In this document: in pieces, positions 1 through 12,355 of the stretch | Layout: every line of letters begins with the position of its first letter | How positions within the stretch are numbered: position 1 is the stretch's first letter | Assembly (NCBI GenBank): GCA_030035585.1 | Contig: CM057471.1 | Location: 97,217,819-97,281,818 of the forward strand | Direction of reading: 5' to 3' | Length of the DNA: 64,000 bases | Origin: Dugong dugon | Taxonomy: Eukaryota > Chordata > Mammalia > Sirenia > Dugongidae | Notes under the pieces: model-generated | What the model was told of the DNA's origin: nothing | Databases searched by the model: none | What the model saw: the letters and a program-made list of their open reading frames with translations, nothing else | Made by a program: the position numbers and the translations under genes

Positions 1-149
1 TTCATTTTCTAAAGGTTGAAAGACCTATGAATATATCAAGATAAGAAAAAAAGAAGAATGACACAATTTTGACACAACAGAAATGTAATTTTAAGATATG
101 TTCAGCTAATCATGAAAATGAAGGAAGTAATTAACTAAAAAGACGCAAA

Positions 150-208
150 GCTGGGTGAGGAACATAGCAGGCACTCAATAAATGTTTCTGAATGAACGAT
201 ACTCTGTA
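150..208 (+). repeat. 3' tail of an ancient L2 or MIR copy
   Basis: The stretch around aggcactcaataaatgttt resembles the shared 3' end of L2 and MIR. It is short and diverged. Confidence 0.4.
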
Positions 209-470
209 AGTGATCTTTTTTCCCCTTATTCACAATATCTGGGAATGTTCAAAATCTAAATTCATATAAACACTATATTAAATGAATATATTCTGATATG
301 TATTTGAAGGTTAAACTTTATACAAAATCTTTATGATAAAAAATTACTATTTAAGAACTAAGAAAGGACCCTAGATACAATTTAATTTAACCAACTCATT
401 GTACAGACCAAGATAATGCAGCCCAGTACTACACAGATAACTGCTATTTATATTCGAAACATTTACTCAC

Positions 471-564
471 TTCATAAGACCTGAATTCTTCTTACTAAAT
501 GGTCCAATAATTTTAAACATTAGTTCCACAACTCCATTTTTCCCTAAGGATACTGAATTCACAG
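471..564 (-). CDS. AGTPBP1: AGTPBP1 coding exon c7 (residues 190-220)
   Basis: This 94-base exon follows the acceptor cccccacag and ends at the donor gtgagt, two bases into a lysine or asparagine codon. It encodes [19 protein letters not shown] followed by [12 protein letters not shown]. Human CCP1 has NSSLIK at its end, so G and M are substitutions. The exon is not a multiple of three. The next exon (expected to start with the VALDTLAALL region) lies beyond position 1. Nothing between 1 and 470 looks coding. Confidence 0.95.
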
Positions 565-819
565 CTGTGGGGGAAAAGATATAAAATGATTAGAAACCTC
601 AGTAACTAAAAACGTACACGCTTTGTGAGCTACACAGCCAAAAATACAAATTGTTTAACAAATGTGCAGTTAAGTCACTGATAAGGTCCACCTTAGCCAA
701 TCACTCAAAGGGAGGATTTTTTTTGTTTAGTTTTTTTATGGGAAGTCGCAAAGAAATTCTGAAACAATATGAACAACAACAAAAAATGTTGTTATAAAAA
801 ATATTTAAGTTGCTCCATT

Positions 820-1000
820 TGTTTATTCAGTAAATTTAGTGAACTCCACTAAACACCAGGATGCAGGGATTCAGTGACAAAAATAAACCTGCATTCAGTG
901 AACAAGTGTAGAGAAGAATGACAGAAAAAATAACCATGTAATTACTTTCTAAATAAATTAAGAATTGTAGGTTATTTAGGCTACACCACTGAGGCACCCA
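820..1000 (-). repeat. Ancient L2 LINE 3' end, reversed
   Basis: The text from tttattcagtaaattta through ccaggatgcagggattcagtgac to aaataaacctgcattcagtgaac follows the reverse complement of the L2 3' end. It is strongly diverged. 1000-1350 may continue it, but I could not follow the match. Confidence 0.45.
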
Positions 1001-1759
1001 TAATCCAGAGTAGAACAGAAGGCATTCCTGAAGAAAGTGATGCTTGGGCTCAATTTTTAAGAGCAGGTGTGTTAGCTAGGAAAGGAGTTGGAGTTAAGGG
1101 GTGAATGTGGCTCTGGGATCTCTCTGAAGACAACAGAGTAGAGACAACGAACACCCCCAGTAAGAGCAGTTACACTGTTAGAGCACATTATATCAGACAA
1201 AGGCATACAAACAGAAGACAGAGATGGAAAAACAAGCTAAGAAACAAATTATGAAGGGCTCTATAAGTTGTTAATTCTCTCAGCTACCAAGAATTGCCCA
1301 AAAGGAACAATAAATCAGATTTGCTTTTTAAATAAACAGGTCAGAACTCACACCACTCTGAGAAAGATGGGTTTGCAAAACACATTAGGAGGCTGTGGTC
1401 TAGGTTCAGAGGCAATGAGGGCCTTAACTAAAGCAGTTGTATCATGAAAAAAAGAGGGAACAATTTTAGTATTTCACAAAAAATATGCAAGCAATTACCT
1501 AACCAGAAAATTCTACCCAACATCTTCAACTCTGAACAAACATTATTAACAAAATTATAAATAAACCATTTTCTAGGCTTCTAGTGATTAATTTAATAAA
1601 ACACCATCAAAATGTAGCTCCTAAAGTTTTCTATGTTGATTTTAATTCCTTCTCTATCTGTTTACTACTACATTATCCCTTCTAATTTTATGTCTCGGCC
1701 ATCGTATTTTTAATTCAATTCAGTTTTATTTTTTTAAATACACTGTTTTCCTATTTTCT

Positions 1760-2080
1760 AATGTACGTTGCTGTTGTTAGGTGCTGTCAAGTCGCTTCCG
1801 ACTCATATCGACCCTATAAACAATAGAATGAAACACTGTCCAATCCTGCACCATCCTCACAGCCGTTGCTATGCTTGAGCCCATTGTTTCAGCCACTGTG
1901 TCAATTCAACTCATTGAGGGTCTTCCTCTCTTTCACAGACCCTCTACTTTACCAAGCATGATGTCCTTCTCCAGGGACTGGTCCATCCTGATAACATGCC
2001 CAAAGTATGTGGGACGAAGTCTCGCCGTCCTCGCTTATAAGGAACATTCTGGCTGTACTTCTTCCAAGACAGACTTGTAT
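1760..2080 (-). mobile_element. Afrotherian RTE (BovB-like) LINE, 3' end, reversed
   Basis: It starts with the element's 3' terminus on the plus strand (tgttgttaggtgctgtcaag) and runs back through the coding 3' end, where the antisense of an FGHVI-type motif and of the SVLEEVQPE region (tctggctgtacttcttccaa) is recognisable. The same segment recurs at 29388-30030 in the same orientation. It is 5'-truncated, as is usual for LINEs. Confidence 0.85.
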
Positions 2081-2235
2081 AGCTTTTCATTTTTTTTCTT
2101 TACTATTTTATTTTTCTGCTTCCTGTGTTTATTGCTCTATTCCTAACTTCTTTGGTTAGACATCTAATTCATTTTCTTATGTTATTTTTAATTATGTAAG
2201 TGTTATTTAAGTGCCCAAGGCTATTTTCCTCTGAG

Positions 2236-2450
2236 CATGTTGTTGTTGTTAGTTGCTGTCGAATTGGCTCGAACCGATGGTGACCCCATGTGTGCAGAGA
2301 AGAACTGCTCCACAGGGTTTTCAGACTGTGATCTTTCGGAAGCAGATCACCAGGTCTGTCTTCCAAGGCACGCCCTCTGAGTGGGTTAGAACCACCAACC
2401 TTTCAGTTAGTAGTTGAGTGCTTAACCACTTGCGTTACCCATACCGTCAA
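2236..2450 (-). mobile_element. Afrotherian tRNA-derived SINE, long form, reversed
   Basis: Reverse orientation is shown by ttgctgtcgaattggctcg at the left and the tRNA-like box (cttaaccacttgcg) at the right. The longer middle block, with a second copy of the caaccttt...gttag box, marks the long subfamily. It is followed directly by a microsatellite. Confidence 0.85.
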
Positions 2451-2570
2451 GGGGTACGTGCGCACGCATACCTATACGTGTATGTATGTAAATACATGCA
2501 TATGCATACTTATACATACATACGCATACTTATACATACATACATACATACACACACATATCTAGCACTT
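2451..2570. repeat. Imperfect TACA/CATA-type microsatellite
   Basis: Runs of tacatacatacata, cacaca and related ACAT/GCAT units abut the head of the reversed SINE. Confidence 0.85.
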
Positions 2571-2579
2571 TCATTATCA

Positions 2580-3532
<953 letters not shown>

Positions 3533-3980
3533 TTAAAAAAAAAAAAGTCATAAAACAATGATATTTTAAGTTTATGTTATGAACTCATATTATCAAATAT
3601 AAAGTCCTGAAACAATTAAACTTTTAATAATTTTGTTGTATGATTTTTGTTGTATATTGTACATATTTTTGAAAACTAGCTTGAAAGAACGTACTAAGGG
3701 ACAGGTAAGGAGGACAGGGCAGGGAGAGGCAGGCAGAGGATCCTGACACTTAGATTGTCATGAAACAGAGAACTTAACTGACCCACTACATATGTAAGGC
3801 TGTCCAGCTCAACATCTTTCCCAGGAACACTATCCCACAGTTAAGGGTAACAGTAAAAATCTAAATGTCCATTATAATATTATTTATTTAATTAAACCTT
3901 ATTATTTTCAGGCTTCGAAAATAATAGAAAAAGAAAGAGTTTAGACAGAAAATAATCTGGCAAATATCATCAAAAGTTCC

Positions 3981-4737
3981 TGTTATGGACTGAACTGTGT
4001 CCCTAAAATATGTGTTGGAATCCTAACCCCTGTCCATTTGAGAATAGGGTTTTCTTTGTTATGCTAATGAGGCCACATCAATGTAGGGTGTGCCCTAAGC
4101 CTAATTACTTCTGAGCTATGAGAGAAGCAGATTAGACACAGAAGGAAATACAAAGGGTGGGGAGATAAGATGTCAAGGAACCTAGGAATACCGGGGCTAC
4201 AGAAGCTGAGACAAGGATCTTCCTCCAGAACCAACAGAGAGCCTTCCCCTTATAGCTGGTGCCTTGAATTCGGACTTCTAGATTCCTAAACTATAAGAAA
4301 ATAAATTTCTGTTCTTTAAAGCCACCCACTTGTACTACAATCATTCCTCACTTATCAACATGGTTAGATTACACAGACCAGGTCATTATGTGAAAATCGA
4401 CATTAATGCAAAAATGGATGATAACCATAACAGACCACAAAATGGAGGATGGCTACACCATTACCCAACTGCCAAATAACATCATTACATAACTGCCAAT
4501 GCACTGAGAATCATGGCCCAGCCAAGCTGACACATAACCTTAACCATCACAGCCAGTGTTACTCTCACCTCGCACCTCGGCATTCATTACTGCCAAACGT
4601 ACATCGTCAACGCGCAAAATAGTTGGATAGTAGATTTTTTTACTACTGTCATAAATGTGAAATGTCAGAAAACAAGACAGTCAATAAATGAGGAGTAGGC
4701 GTTATTTCTGTTACAGTAACACTAGGAAACTAAGACA
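3981..4737 (+). mobile_element. MaLR-type LTR with perfect 5 bp target duplication, split by a DNA transposon
   Basis: The LTR starts tgttatggactgaa, carries a polyadenylation signal (aataaa) near 4300 and ends with ctaagaca. It is flanked by gttcc at 3976-3980 and 4738-4742. The end similarity to MLT1-type LTRs and the 5 bp duplication are typical of the ERVL-MaLR group. About 370 bases (4334-4704) interrupt it near its 3' end; without them the LTR would be about 390 bp. Confidence 0.8.
4334..4704. mobile_element. Tigger/mariner-like DNA transposon inside the LTR
   Basis: Approximate inverted ends (attcctcacttatcaac at the left; tcaataaatgaggagtag at the right, read on the same strand) and a TA at both borders, where related LTR copies read straight through, suggest a pogo/Tigger-type element. 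No transposase frame is left. The family name is tentative. Confidence 0.55.
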
Positions 4738-5578
4738 GTTCCTAAAGGGATATATTTCTTGACATAGAAAGAAAAGAAGAATAAAAGAAGTTCTTGATTA
4801 TAAGAGATTAAAAGAGTAAAAGAAAATCTGGGTACCAAGAACTTAAAATATTAAAATTTTAAATAAAGAAAGTAACAGGATCAGTGCATTCCATGAACAA
4901 CAGGAACGTCAAGAATTAAAACCCAAATGTAACCCACAAGGAAATGGCATGAACTCTTAAAAATTCTAAGAGTTTAAGGAGTTATTTTAATCTTTGTGCA
5001 GGTAGACGACTGTAAGCTGAACTTAGGCCCTGCTGAAAGGACATCTTTCTCTACTAACCTAACCTAAACCAGCTTCCTCCTGTGTTCTACAGCTTATGTT
5101 TCCTCAATTTACATTTTTTAATATTTTGTATGTGTTACTGTTATAATAATCAGGCTAATGATTTTTCATGTCTATTTTGTCCTTCTTCACTAGATTGTAA
5201 ATTTCCTGAGCGCTGAAAAACAAATATACAGCAAACATGACTATTAATGAAAAGCAATGACACATTTTACCTCCATGTTCCTCTAACCACTCCCACCCTT
5301 TTCCCTCCTAGCCTCAACATTACCCATACACAAGCATGCAGACACACTTGTGATTCTGAAACACTTTTCTTCCTTTTTCTACCATGTGTAAATTCACGAA
5401 TTTGTATCCTTCATTCTTGCAGGTCACTCCTAGCTGACTGTAAAAAGCATTCCATTACTAAGATCAAGAAAAGACAGTAGCATCTTAGATTCAAAACATT
5501 TAGTAGTTTCAGTACAGATAAAAATCAGTGTTACAAAGATGGTTCCAGATTCAATAATCATACAAATGAAACCCTTAC

Positions 5579-5725
5579 CTTTGGGCCCAATCTTTGCAAG
5601 AATAGAATGAATCTGTACCATTAACTCTTCATTTGTGGGGGATTCTTTGCTGGCATTCATCAGTAACTGTAACAATATTTGTGAACCACCTTTGGCGACT
5701 AAAAAACTAGCTCTTCGACTTCCAC
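5579..5725 (-). CDS. AGTPBP1: AGTPBP1 coding exon c5 (residues 97-145)
   Basis: This 147-base exon (49 codon equivalents) follows a pyrimidine-rich acceptor ending in tag and ends at the donor gtaagg. It encodes [20 protein letters not shown] and then [19 protein letters not shown] followed by [10 protein letters not shown]. Human CCP1 has G, V and T at the few variable positions near its start and PHED for TNEE in the middle. The amphipathic helices continue the armadillo-like array. The length is a multiple of three with matching phases at both ends, so skipping this exon would remove 49 residues and keep the frame. Confidence 0.96.
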
Positions 5726-6134
5726 CTAAAAATTTTAAAAAATACATTTTTTTAAAAACAGTAAATTCTCCCGTAACATATTACAACGTGTTAGCACCCA
5801 ATAAACCTTCAAAGTGATGATTGCTAAATTGAAACAAATACCACCAAAATCACATTTTATCTCATTTATTTTACTTAGAAAATGGCTCAGAAAGAGTAAA
5901 CACATGATGCCTGAATTCTAGTTCAAAGCTCTAAAATACACAGGTTGCAGGGGTAGTCTGAGGGATACTGAAAAGGTACATAAACACAGCAACTAGGAAA
6001 GAGTCTGATAGTTTCCAAATTCTAGTACTTATAACAGCTTCTACATGAGTATCAGAAAATTCCAAATAAAGTACATGATACATTGTTGATCACTGTTTAC
6101 AAACAGAAGTTAGAGCAAAGAAACAAAAACTTAC

Positions 6135-6198
6135 CAGCTGACACCAGCTCAACAAGAATGTTTAAGATATTTAGTGTAGTTTGAAGATCTTTCGTGTT
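6135..6198 (-). CDS. AGTPBP1: AGTPBP1 coding exon c4 (residues 76-96)
   Basis: This 64-base exon starts in frame after the acceptor tttcag and ends one base into a glycine codon at the donor gtaagt. It encodes NTKDLQTTLNIL, then NILVELVSA; the human protein has S where the second N stands. The leucine-rich helical pattern fits one armadillo-type repeat. It is too short to appear as an open frame of its own and was found by extending the frame of c3. It lies only 409 bases upstream of c5 in gene order. Confidence 0.94.
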
Positions 6199-7237
6199 CT
6201 GAAATAAAAATTTTAGTTGATTTATTAAAACAATGTAAATTTGTGATTCCCAAATCTTTTTGACCTGTTGGGAACTACTTATATTTTACAGATGACCTTT
6301 GCAATTTCTCTAAGAACAAATGTACTCAAGTTGCCACTATTCTCACTGATCACACTTCTTGCCCTTAAGAATTTTTATAGGTCATTTGAGCTATTATTTT
6401 CTTAGTATCAACATTATTATAAGAAGAACGAATTTGTCACCTGAATTCATCATCTTTCTATCAAATATACAAGTAAATGAATCAAAATTTAAAATTTAAA
6501 AGACATTATAAGGTATATAGTGACTAGCTGCCCTCTCAGAAAGCAAGTCAGGTTATCAGTTTCTTGTGTATCCTTCCAAACTAATATGCACACATATAAG
6601 CAAGGCATGTGAATGTACATATATATGGTGGTACCACTCTATCACCTTGATATTTTTACATGTCAATAAACAAAAGCGTCTTTATTCATTTTAAAGACTA
6701 CATGATATATATTTCATTATAAGACTATTCTACTATTTATGTAACCAGTCGCCTTTCAATTAATTTTCATAGTTTTTAATCTGTTCCAATTAAAAACATT
6801 TCAAAAATAACTACATACATATATTTACATGTAATCAAGTATGTCTATATGCGGGATAAAGTTCTAGAATTTCTGGGTCAAAGAATATGAGTATTTCTTT
6901 TGATAGAATATTATCAAATTGCTCTCCAAGGAGCAATTTATAATCCCACCAGCCATGTAGAAGAATAATTATTTCCCAAAGCCTGGACAACCAATCTAAT
7001 AGGTGAAAATGTTTAAAGGCACACTTTGGTTACATTTCTCTTATTAAAAGTGATGCTCAACCTTAAGTGCCATTTTTGCATTTTATTCTTATTGATTTAT
7101 AGAAGTTCTTTATGTATTAAAGAAACTAAAGGAGTTGAAAATATTTCTCAGTTTGTCAAGTGTCTTGATTTTTTATGGGTTTTCTTAATTCATTTTTGTT
7201 AATGTAGTTGAATTTATCAATCTTTTCTTTCAAAATG

Positions 7238-7932
7238 TTCTGCATTCTACTTTGGTGAGTGGTAGCTGGGGTCTTAAAAGCTTGCAAGCGGCCATCTAAG
7301 ATGCATCAATTGGTCCCAACCACCTGGAGTAAAGGAGAATGAAGAACATCAAAGACACAAGGAAAATTATTAGCCCAAGAGACAGAAAAGGCCACATAAA
7401 CCAGACACTTTATCAGCCTGAGACCAGAAGAACTAGATGGTGCCCAGCTACCACCAATGACCACCCTGACAGGGAACACAACAGAGAGTCCCTGATGGAC
7501 CAGCAGAAAGGTGGGGTGCAGAACTCAAATTCTAATAAGAAGACCAGACTTAATGGTCTGAGACTGGAGGTACCCCAGAAAGCATGGCCCCTGGATTCTC
7601 TATCAGCACAGAACTAAAACAATTTCTGAGGCCAACTCTTCAGACAGGGATTGGACTGTGGGACACAAAGTGATACTCGTGAGGAGTGTGCCTCTTAGCT
7701 CAAGTAGATACAAGAGACCAAAGGGGAGGCTTCTGTCCAGAGGTGAGAGAAGAAGGCAGAAAGGGTTAGGAGCTGGTTGATTGGACATGGGGAATCAGGG
7801 ACAGAAAGGAGGAGTGTGCTGTCGCAGAATGGGGTGAGCAATTAGGGTCACATTACAATGTATGTATAACATTTTGTATTGGAGACTAACTGGAAATGTA
7901 AACTTCATTTAAACTACAACAATAAAAAAAAA
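7238..7932 (+). mobile_element. 5'-truncated young L1, 3' UTR only (tail type A)
   Basis: The block ggggtcttaaaagctt...gcggccatctaagatg and the end block gtattggagactaact...aataaaaaaaaa are shared with the copies at 20546, 24895, 50100, 51943 and 60622. Only the 3' UTR remains. The frame at 7339-7617 is a chance ORF within it. Confidence 0.85.
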
Positions 7933-8356
7933 GAAACTTATTTCATAGCTCCTGTTTTTTTTTCAGACTTAGAAAAGCCTTCCCTGTTGTGAGAATATTT
8001 TAAAATTTCTCCCATTGCTTCCTCTAGTACTTTTATGATTTTATTTTCGTGTTTGAATTTTTGCTTGACGTGGAATTTATTTTGGTGGAGAATGTGAAAA
8101 GGATCCAAATTTATGCTTTTACCAGGTAGCTACCAATTTGTCCCAACTTCATTTATTAAATAATCTCTCCACTCCCCACTGATGCACCAGGCTACCTTTA
8201 TCAAATAGTACTAAATCCTCATTAAGTATTTTAACTTAGTTTTCAACTTTCTCTTCAATTACGCTGATGTCTGTCTACCCACGCACAATTTCTAAACTAT
8301 TTTATCTACTGAAGCTTTATAATATGGTTTGATACTTGGTAGGCCTAGTACTTTCT

Positions 8357-8527
8357 CAGAGCCCTGCTGGCGCAGTGGTTAAGACTTTGGCTGCTAACAA
8401 AAAAGGTCAGCAGTTCGAATCCACCAGCCACTCCTTGGAAACCCTATGCAGCAGTTCTACTCTATCCTATGGGGTTGCTATGAGTTGGAATGGACTCAAA
8501 AGCAACAGGTTTGGTTTTTGGTTCGGG
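8357..8527 (+). mobile_element. Afrotherian SINE
   Basis: It starts agagccctgctggcgcagtg (tRNA-like head), followed by ctgctaacaaaaaaggtcag and ends ggactcaaaagcaacaggtt. Confidence 0.95.
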
Positions 8528-9192
8528 GTTTAGTCTTTTCTCAGATCTCTAGTTTTTTATAAATGTACTTATTCTTGCTTAGTTTTTTTCCCATTTGGAC
8601 TTCAGAAACAAAACTGTTATTGGTGTTATTGAGATTGCTTTAAACTGACAAATCAACTTAGGGAGAAATGACCATTGTGATGCTAAGACTTCCTATAGAA
8701 GAACATGAATTCACTCCCTGTGCTTAATCCTGATTCTAAATGCATCCTGGTAGCCCATTCAAAACTTTTACATTGGCATAGAAATTTAATTATCATCAAC
8801 ATAATAGTTATTTCAACCAACATATGCAGATATGGACAAATGAATGTGTATCAGCTAACACAATACAATAAATGATAACTCTCAATTCAATCATTTGTTT
8901 TAAACTAATGGTTTATTTACCACTAGAGCTTTATTTTCTATTACCAATTAGAATAACATGTTAAGATTAAAATTTATGCTCACCATTATAATCATAGAGA
9001 AATACACTTATTCACCTACTACATATTATAACATTTATACCACAGTTCTAAATGATAGTTTAAAACATAAAACAAATTTTCATTAGTTGGCTTTACCTCC
9101 AAGATAAGAATTTTATATATCACGTATATTCTTTTCTCTTCAGTATTACTTAGTATTATTAGTTGCATAATTAAAGCCTGTTCATGATTTAC

Positions 9193-9260
9193 CTCTAATG
9201 TTGACAGCAGAACTTCCATTCCTGTAGAACCTTTGGCTGTCATTTCTTTTCTTGTTTTTT
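9193..9260 (-). CDS. AGTPBP1: AGTPBP1 coding exon c3 (residues 53-75)
   Basis: This 68-base exon follows the acceptor ttttcag and ends at the donor gtaaat. With the G left by c2 it encodes a glutamate, then KTRKEMTAKGSTGMEVLL and STLE, matching human CCP1 with R to K and I to V changes. It ends on a codon boundary. The internal ATG (MTAKGS) looks like a start in isolation, but the upstream acceptor and the joining frame show that it is an internal methionine. 68 is not a multiple of three, so skipping it would break the frame. Confidence 0.95.
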
Positions 9261-9437
9261 CTGAAAAGTAGAAAAAGTTTTACTCTAAAGTATGAAAGCA
9301 AAAAAAAGCATACAGTTTTATTATCATGTAACTAATACAGAATCAACCACTTTCCACTGGTCCAGTAAATATTCTAAATTGGTCCCTGGATGTTCCTACC
9401 ACTGACGTTGCTAATAATGTCTCCTTTTGCATATATG

Positions 9438-9607
9438 GAGCCCTGGTGTCACAGTGGTTAAGAGCTCAGCTGCTAACCAAAAGGTCAGCAGTTCAAATTC
9501 ATCAACCACTCCTTGGGAACCCTATGGGACAGTTCTACTCTGTCCTATAGGGTCATTATGAGTCAGAATCGACTCAACGGCAACGGGTTTGGGTTTTTTT
9601 GGTTTTG
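9438..9607 (+). mobile_element. Afrotherian SINE (first of a tandem pair)
   Basis: The complete short form runs from ggagccctggtgtcacagtg to cgactcaacggcaacgggtt. Only a dozen bases separate it from the next copy. Confidence 0.95.
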
Positions 9608-9618
9608 CATATATGAAA

Positions 9619-9832
9619 GGAGCCCTAGTGGTGCAGCGTTAAAGCGCTCGGCTGCTAACCAAAAATGTCAGCAGTTGGAACCCACCAGCTGCTCCTCGGG
9701 AGAAAGATGTGGCAATCTGCTTCCATAAAGATTTACAGCCTTGAAAACCCTATAGGGCAGTTCTACACTCTCCTATAGGGTCGCTATGAGTCAGAATTGA
9801 CTCAACAGCAGTGGGTTTGGTTTTGGTTTACG
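9619..9832 (+). mobile_element. Afrotherian SINE, long form (second of a tandem pair)
   Basis: It starts ggagccctagtggtgcagcg and contains the extra block around gatgtggcaatctgcttcca that is missing from the copy just before it. The repeated word catatatgaaagg/catatatgga at both borders suggests insertion next to the first copy. Confidence 0.93.
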
Positions 9833-9837
9833 TATAT

Positions 9838-10140
9838 AAATATTTCTCTTAAATATCTAGGAATAAAACTATAAACATATCAAAGGATCTATCTGTATTT
9901 TAACTTTAATAAATATTGCCAAACTGGTCTTCAAGTAGACTGTTATAATTAACATTCCATCAATAGTATGGAAAAGTACTGTTCCCTCATACACTCACCA
10001 ATATTAGAAATTAAAAGTATACTCTTACCAGTGGAATTTGATAAGTGAATTACACAATGTAAAACCTTCCTAGTGGTGGTTAATTTGTTTAGAAATGTTT
10101 GCCTATTCTTCAGAGATATTTAGATTTCATAAACTAGATA
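9838..10140 (-). mobile_element. Old L1 3' region fragment, reversed
   Basis: It reads like a diverged reverse L1 3' end (aatattgccaaactggtctt followed by a ccaccagcagtg-type region). Low similarity, borders unclear. Confidence 0.4.
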
Positions 10141-10144
10141 TATA

Positions 10145-10640
10145 TTTAATACAGATTTTCAACTTCTAGTGTTGGAAAGGAAAACGGCTGGCAAGTCCTT
10201 TCTCCATAAAGCAAGACAAAACTGTCGAAAACAACCATTTCAGGGCTCTGAAAATCAACAAAATGAGAAGCATTTATTCATGAAAAACTCCTGAATGTCA
10301 GGTAAGAAGAGTGGGAATCTGTGGCTGCTCCCATTCCCCACTCCTCTCCCCCAAGGTGGCTTAGTTTGTAAGGTAGTTTTTACAGGGTGGGGGTAGGCCA
10401 TGAAACCAGCAGCTGAAACTTTCACTGAAAGAGGGAGTTCACTTGATATGGAGCAGAAGGCGAAAAACCCACACCACGCTGCAACATCAGGAAAAGTGGC
10501 AATCTCAGAAGTAAGCAAACAGGCAAAAGCCACTGAGGTGGTGGTCCTGATTGGGACATACAGCAGATTAGCCAGAAATTTAACAGGGAAATTCTGGAAA
10601 AGAGACAGACACAGAGGGGCTTGATAAGCTCTGCATGTCT
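10145..10640. other. Possible old L1 5' UTR-like sequence
   Basis: The stretch around gggctctgaaaatcaac has the character of an old L1 5' region. Two overlapping open frames on opposite strands have no recognisable product. The assignment is weak. Confidence 0.3.
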
Positions 10641-10737
10641 ATGACTGGCTCTAAGGCTGTCTGCACAAGCAGGGAAGAGCAGAGAGGCCAAGCAGACGAC
10701 ACATTTCTGACTGACGCAGAGGCTGAGCACATGCGCA

Positions 10738-10938
10738 GTCCCAGCACTGCTGACATTTTGGGCCGTTCTTGTGGGTGGCTGTCCTATGCATTATAGAATG
10801 TTTAGGAGCATCCCTGGTCTCTACCCACTAGATACCAATAGCAACCCCTCCCCAACTTTTGACAACCAAAGGAAGTCTGCAAACATTGCCAAATGACCCC
10901 AAAGGAAGGACAAAATCACCCCTGGTTGAAATCCACTG
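10738..10938 (-). mobile_element. MER5A-type hAT (Charlie) MITE
   Basis: The order ggctgtcctatgcattatag, agcatccctggtctctaccc, tagcaacccctccccaactt and cacccctggttgaaatccac follows the reverse complement of MER5A. It is a common old placental DNA transposon. Confidence 0.8.
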
Positions 10939-10954
10939 AGCTAGACAGGCCAAA

Positions 10955-11190
10955 AAAACAGAAAGAGAGAGAGAAAGGGCACAAATGACCAAAATCAGGA
11001 ATGGAAGGGGGACACATGACTTCCTACCCTACAGAAATTAAAAGGATTATAAAAGAATATTAACAATAATGGTATGCCAACAAATTGGACAAGTTACATG
11101 AAATGGATAATTAAAATAAATGATTCTAAGGAAAAAATAAGGGCAAATTACAAAAAGTACCATGCACACTGCAAATAAGTAGTACAATAT
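10955..11190 (+). mobile_element. Old L1 ORF2 fragment
   Basis: The stretch from caaaatcaggaatggaag through aattaaaaggattataaaag to acaaattggacaagttacat parallels the segment of the intact L1 at 47450-47560, with frameshifts. Confidence 0.7.
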
Positions 11191-11526
11191 TAAAGACAGA
11201 AAATGTAATGCATCCAAGGGGCAAATTCTGGGAATTTATAAGTTTCAACTGTGTGACTAAGGTATATTGCAGGGCTTCCTTTTTTAATCATTTAAATATT
11301 ATTATTTATTAAATATTAATAGTTAATATTTATGAACTATTAATAGTTAACAATTATTAAATATTGATTATTCCATGTTGCAATAATTCTAAAAGTACAA
11401 AAGTGTCTGAAGTAAAATTAGGAGTTTACCTTATTCCTCTCCATTCCTATTCCATTGACAGAACTACTGCTAACAATTATACGCATCTTTTCTTTTTTTT
11501 TTTCACCCTGCTTATACAAACATTAT

Positions 11527-11735
11527 ATAAGTGGTGCAAGTGGTTTGTAAACAGCTGCTAACCAAAAGACTGGCAGTTTAAACCCACCCAGCAGCTCCAA
11601 AGAAGAAAAAGCCTGGCAATCTGCTTATGTAAAGATAACAGCCAAGAAAACCCTATGGAACAGTTCTACTCCGTAACAAATGGGGTTGCCATGAGTCAGG
11701 GGCTGACTCAACAGCAACTAACAACAACATACAAA
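11527..11735 (+). mobile_element. Afrotherian SINE, diverged long form
   Basis: It contains cagctgctaaccaaaaga, aatctgcttatgtaaagata and ggttgccatgagtcagg, ending in caactaacaacaaca, the RTE-like tail. The head is damaged. Confidence 0.85.
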
Positions 11736-11739
11736 CATT

Positions 11740-12355
11740 GCACATATAATGGTTTACTCTGGACAAAAATGGGGCCATACATACACAGGTATACGAACCA
11801 AAGAAAATGGCTTTTTACTTAATATACTAAATTCAGACCCCGAAGTCAATTCATTCAGTTCCATTTTATTATTTGTAATAGTTGCATATCATGGCTATAA
11901 AGTTATACAGTTAGGCTGTATCAAAATATATTCAACAACTCTCAGTGATGGATATTCAGGTTGTTTCTTGATCTTTGAATATTATAAACAATGCTGCAAT
12001 ACACATCCCCAGACATTCTTTCATATACAAATTTGACATATTTCAGACAAATAAATTTCTGAAAATGGAAATGCCTTCAAATAGCATGTGTACTTTTAAT
12101 TTTAATAAATATTACCATATTATTTCCTCCAAAGTTTATAATAATTATTGCACCAACAATATATGAGAATACCCTACTTTCCATGCCCTCGACTACACTG
12201 GATGTTGTCATTCTCTCTAATTTCTGTCAATCTGATAAGTGAAAAATATCTCTGTTGTTTTCATTTGATGACTTTTAAGGAGGTAAAGAACCTTTCCACA
12301 TGTTTATCGGACATTCGCATTTCTTCTTTGAATTATAAATTCCTAACCTTTCTCT
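11740..12355 (-). mobile_element. Old L1 3' UTR, reversed
   Basis: The words ataaacaatgctgcaatac, atattaccatattatttcc and tctgataagtgaaaaatatc match the reverse 3' end of L1M-type elements. The three open frames here are chance. Confidence 0.6.

Larger units (their letters stand above)
6590..8680 (-). mobile_element. Old L1 3' region, reversed, with two later insertions
   Basis: Blocks such as tttctgggtcaaagaatatg, aattgctctccaaggagca and cttcatttattaaataatc read like the reverse complement of old mammalian L1 ORF2-end/3' UTR sequence. A younger L1 tail (7238-7932) and a SINE (8357-8527) interrupt it. Borders are approximate. Confidence 0.55.

Noticed and set aside
5430..5747. Apparent 105-codon ORF containing exon c5
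   Set aside because: The frame extends into intron at both ends; only 5579-5725 is coding.
9019..9243. Apparent 74-codon ORF starting MTAKGSTGMEV
   Set aside because: Only its first 17 codons are exon c3 of AGTPBP1; the rest is intron read past the donor gtaaat.
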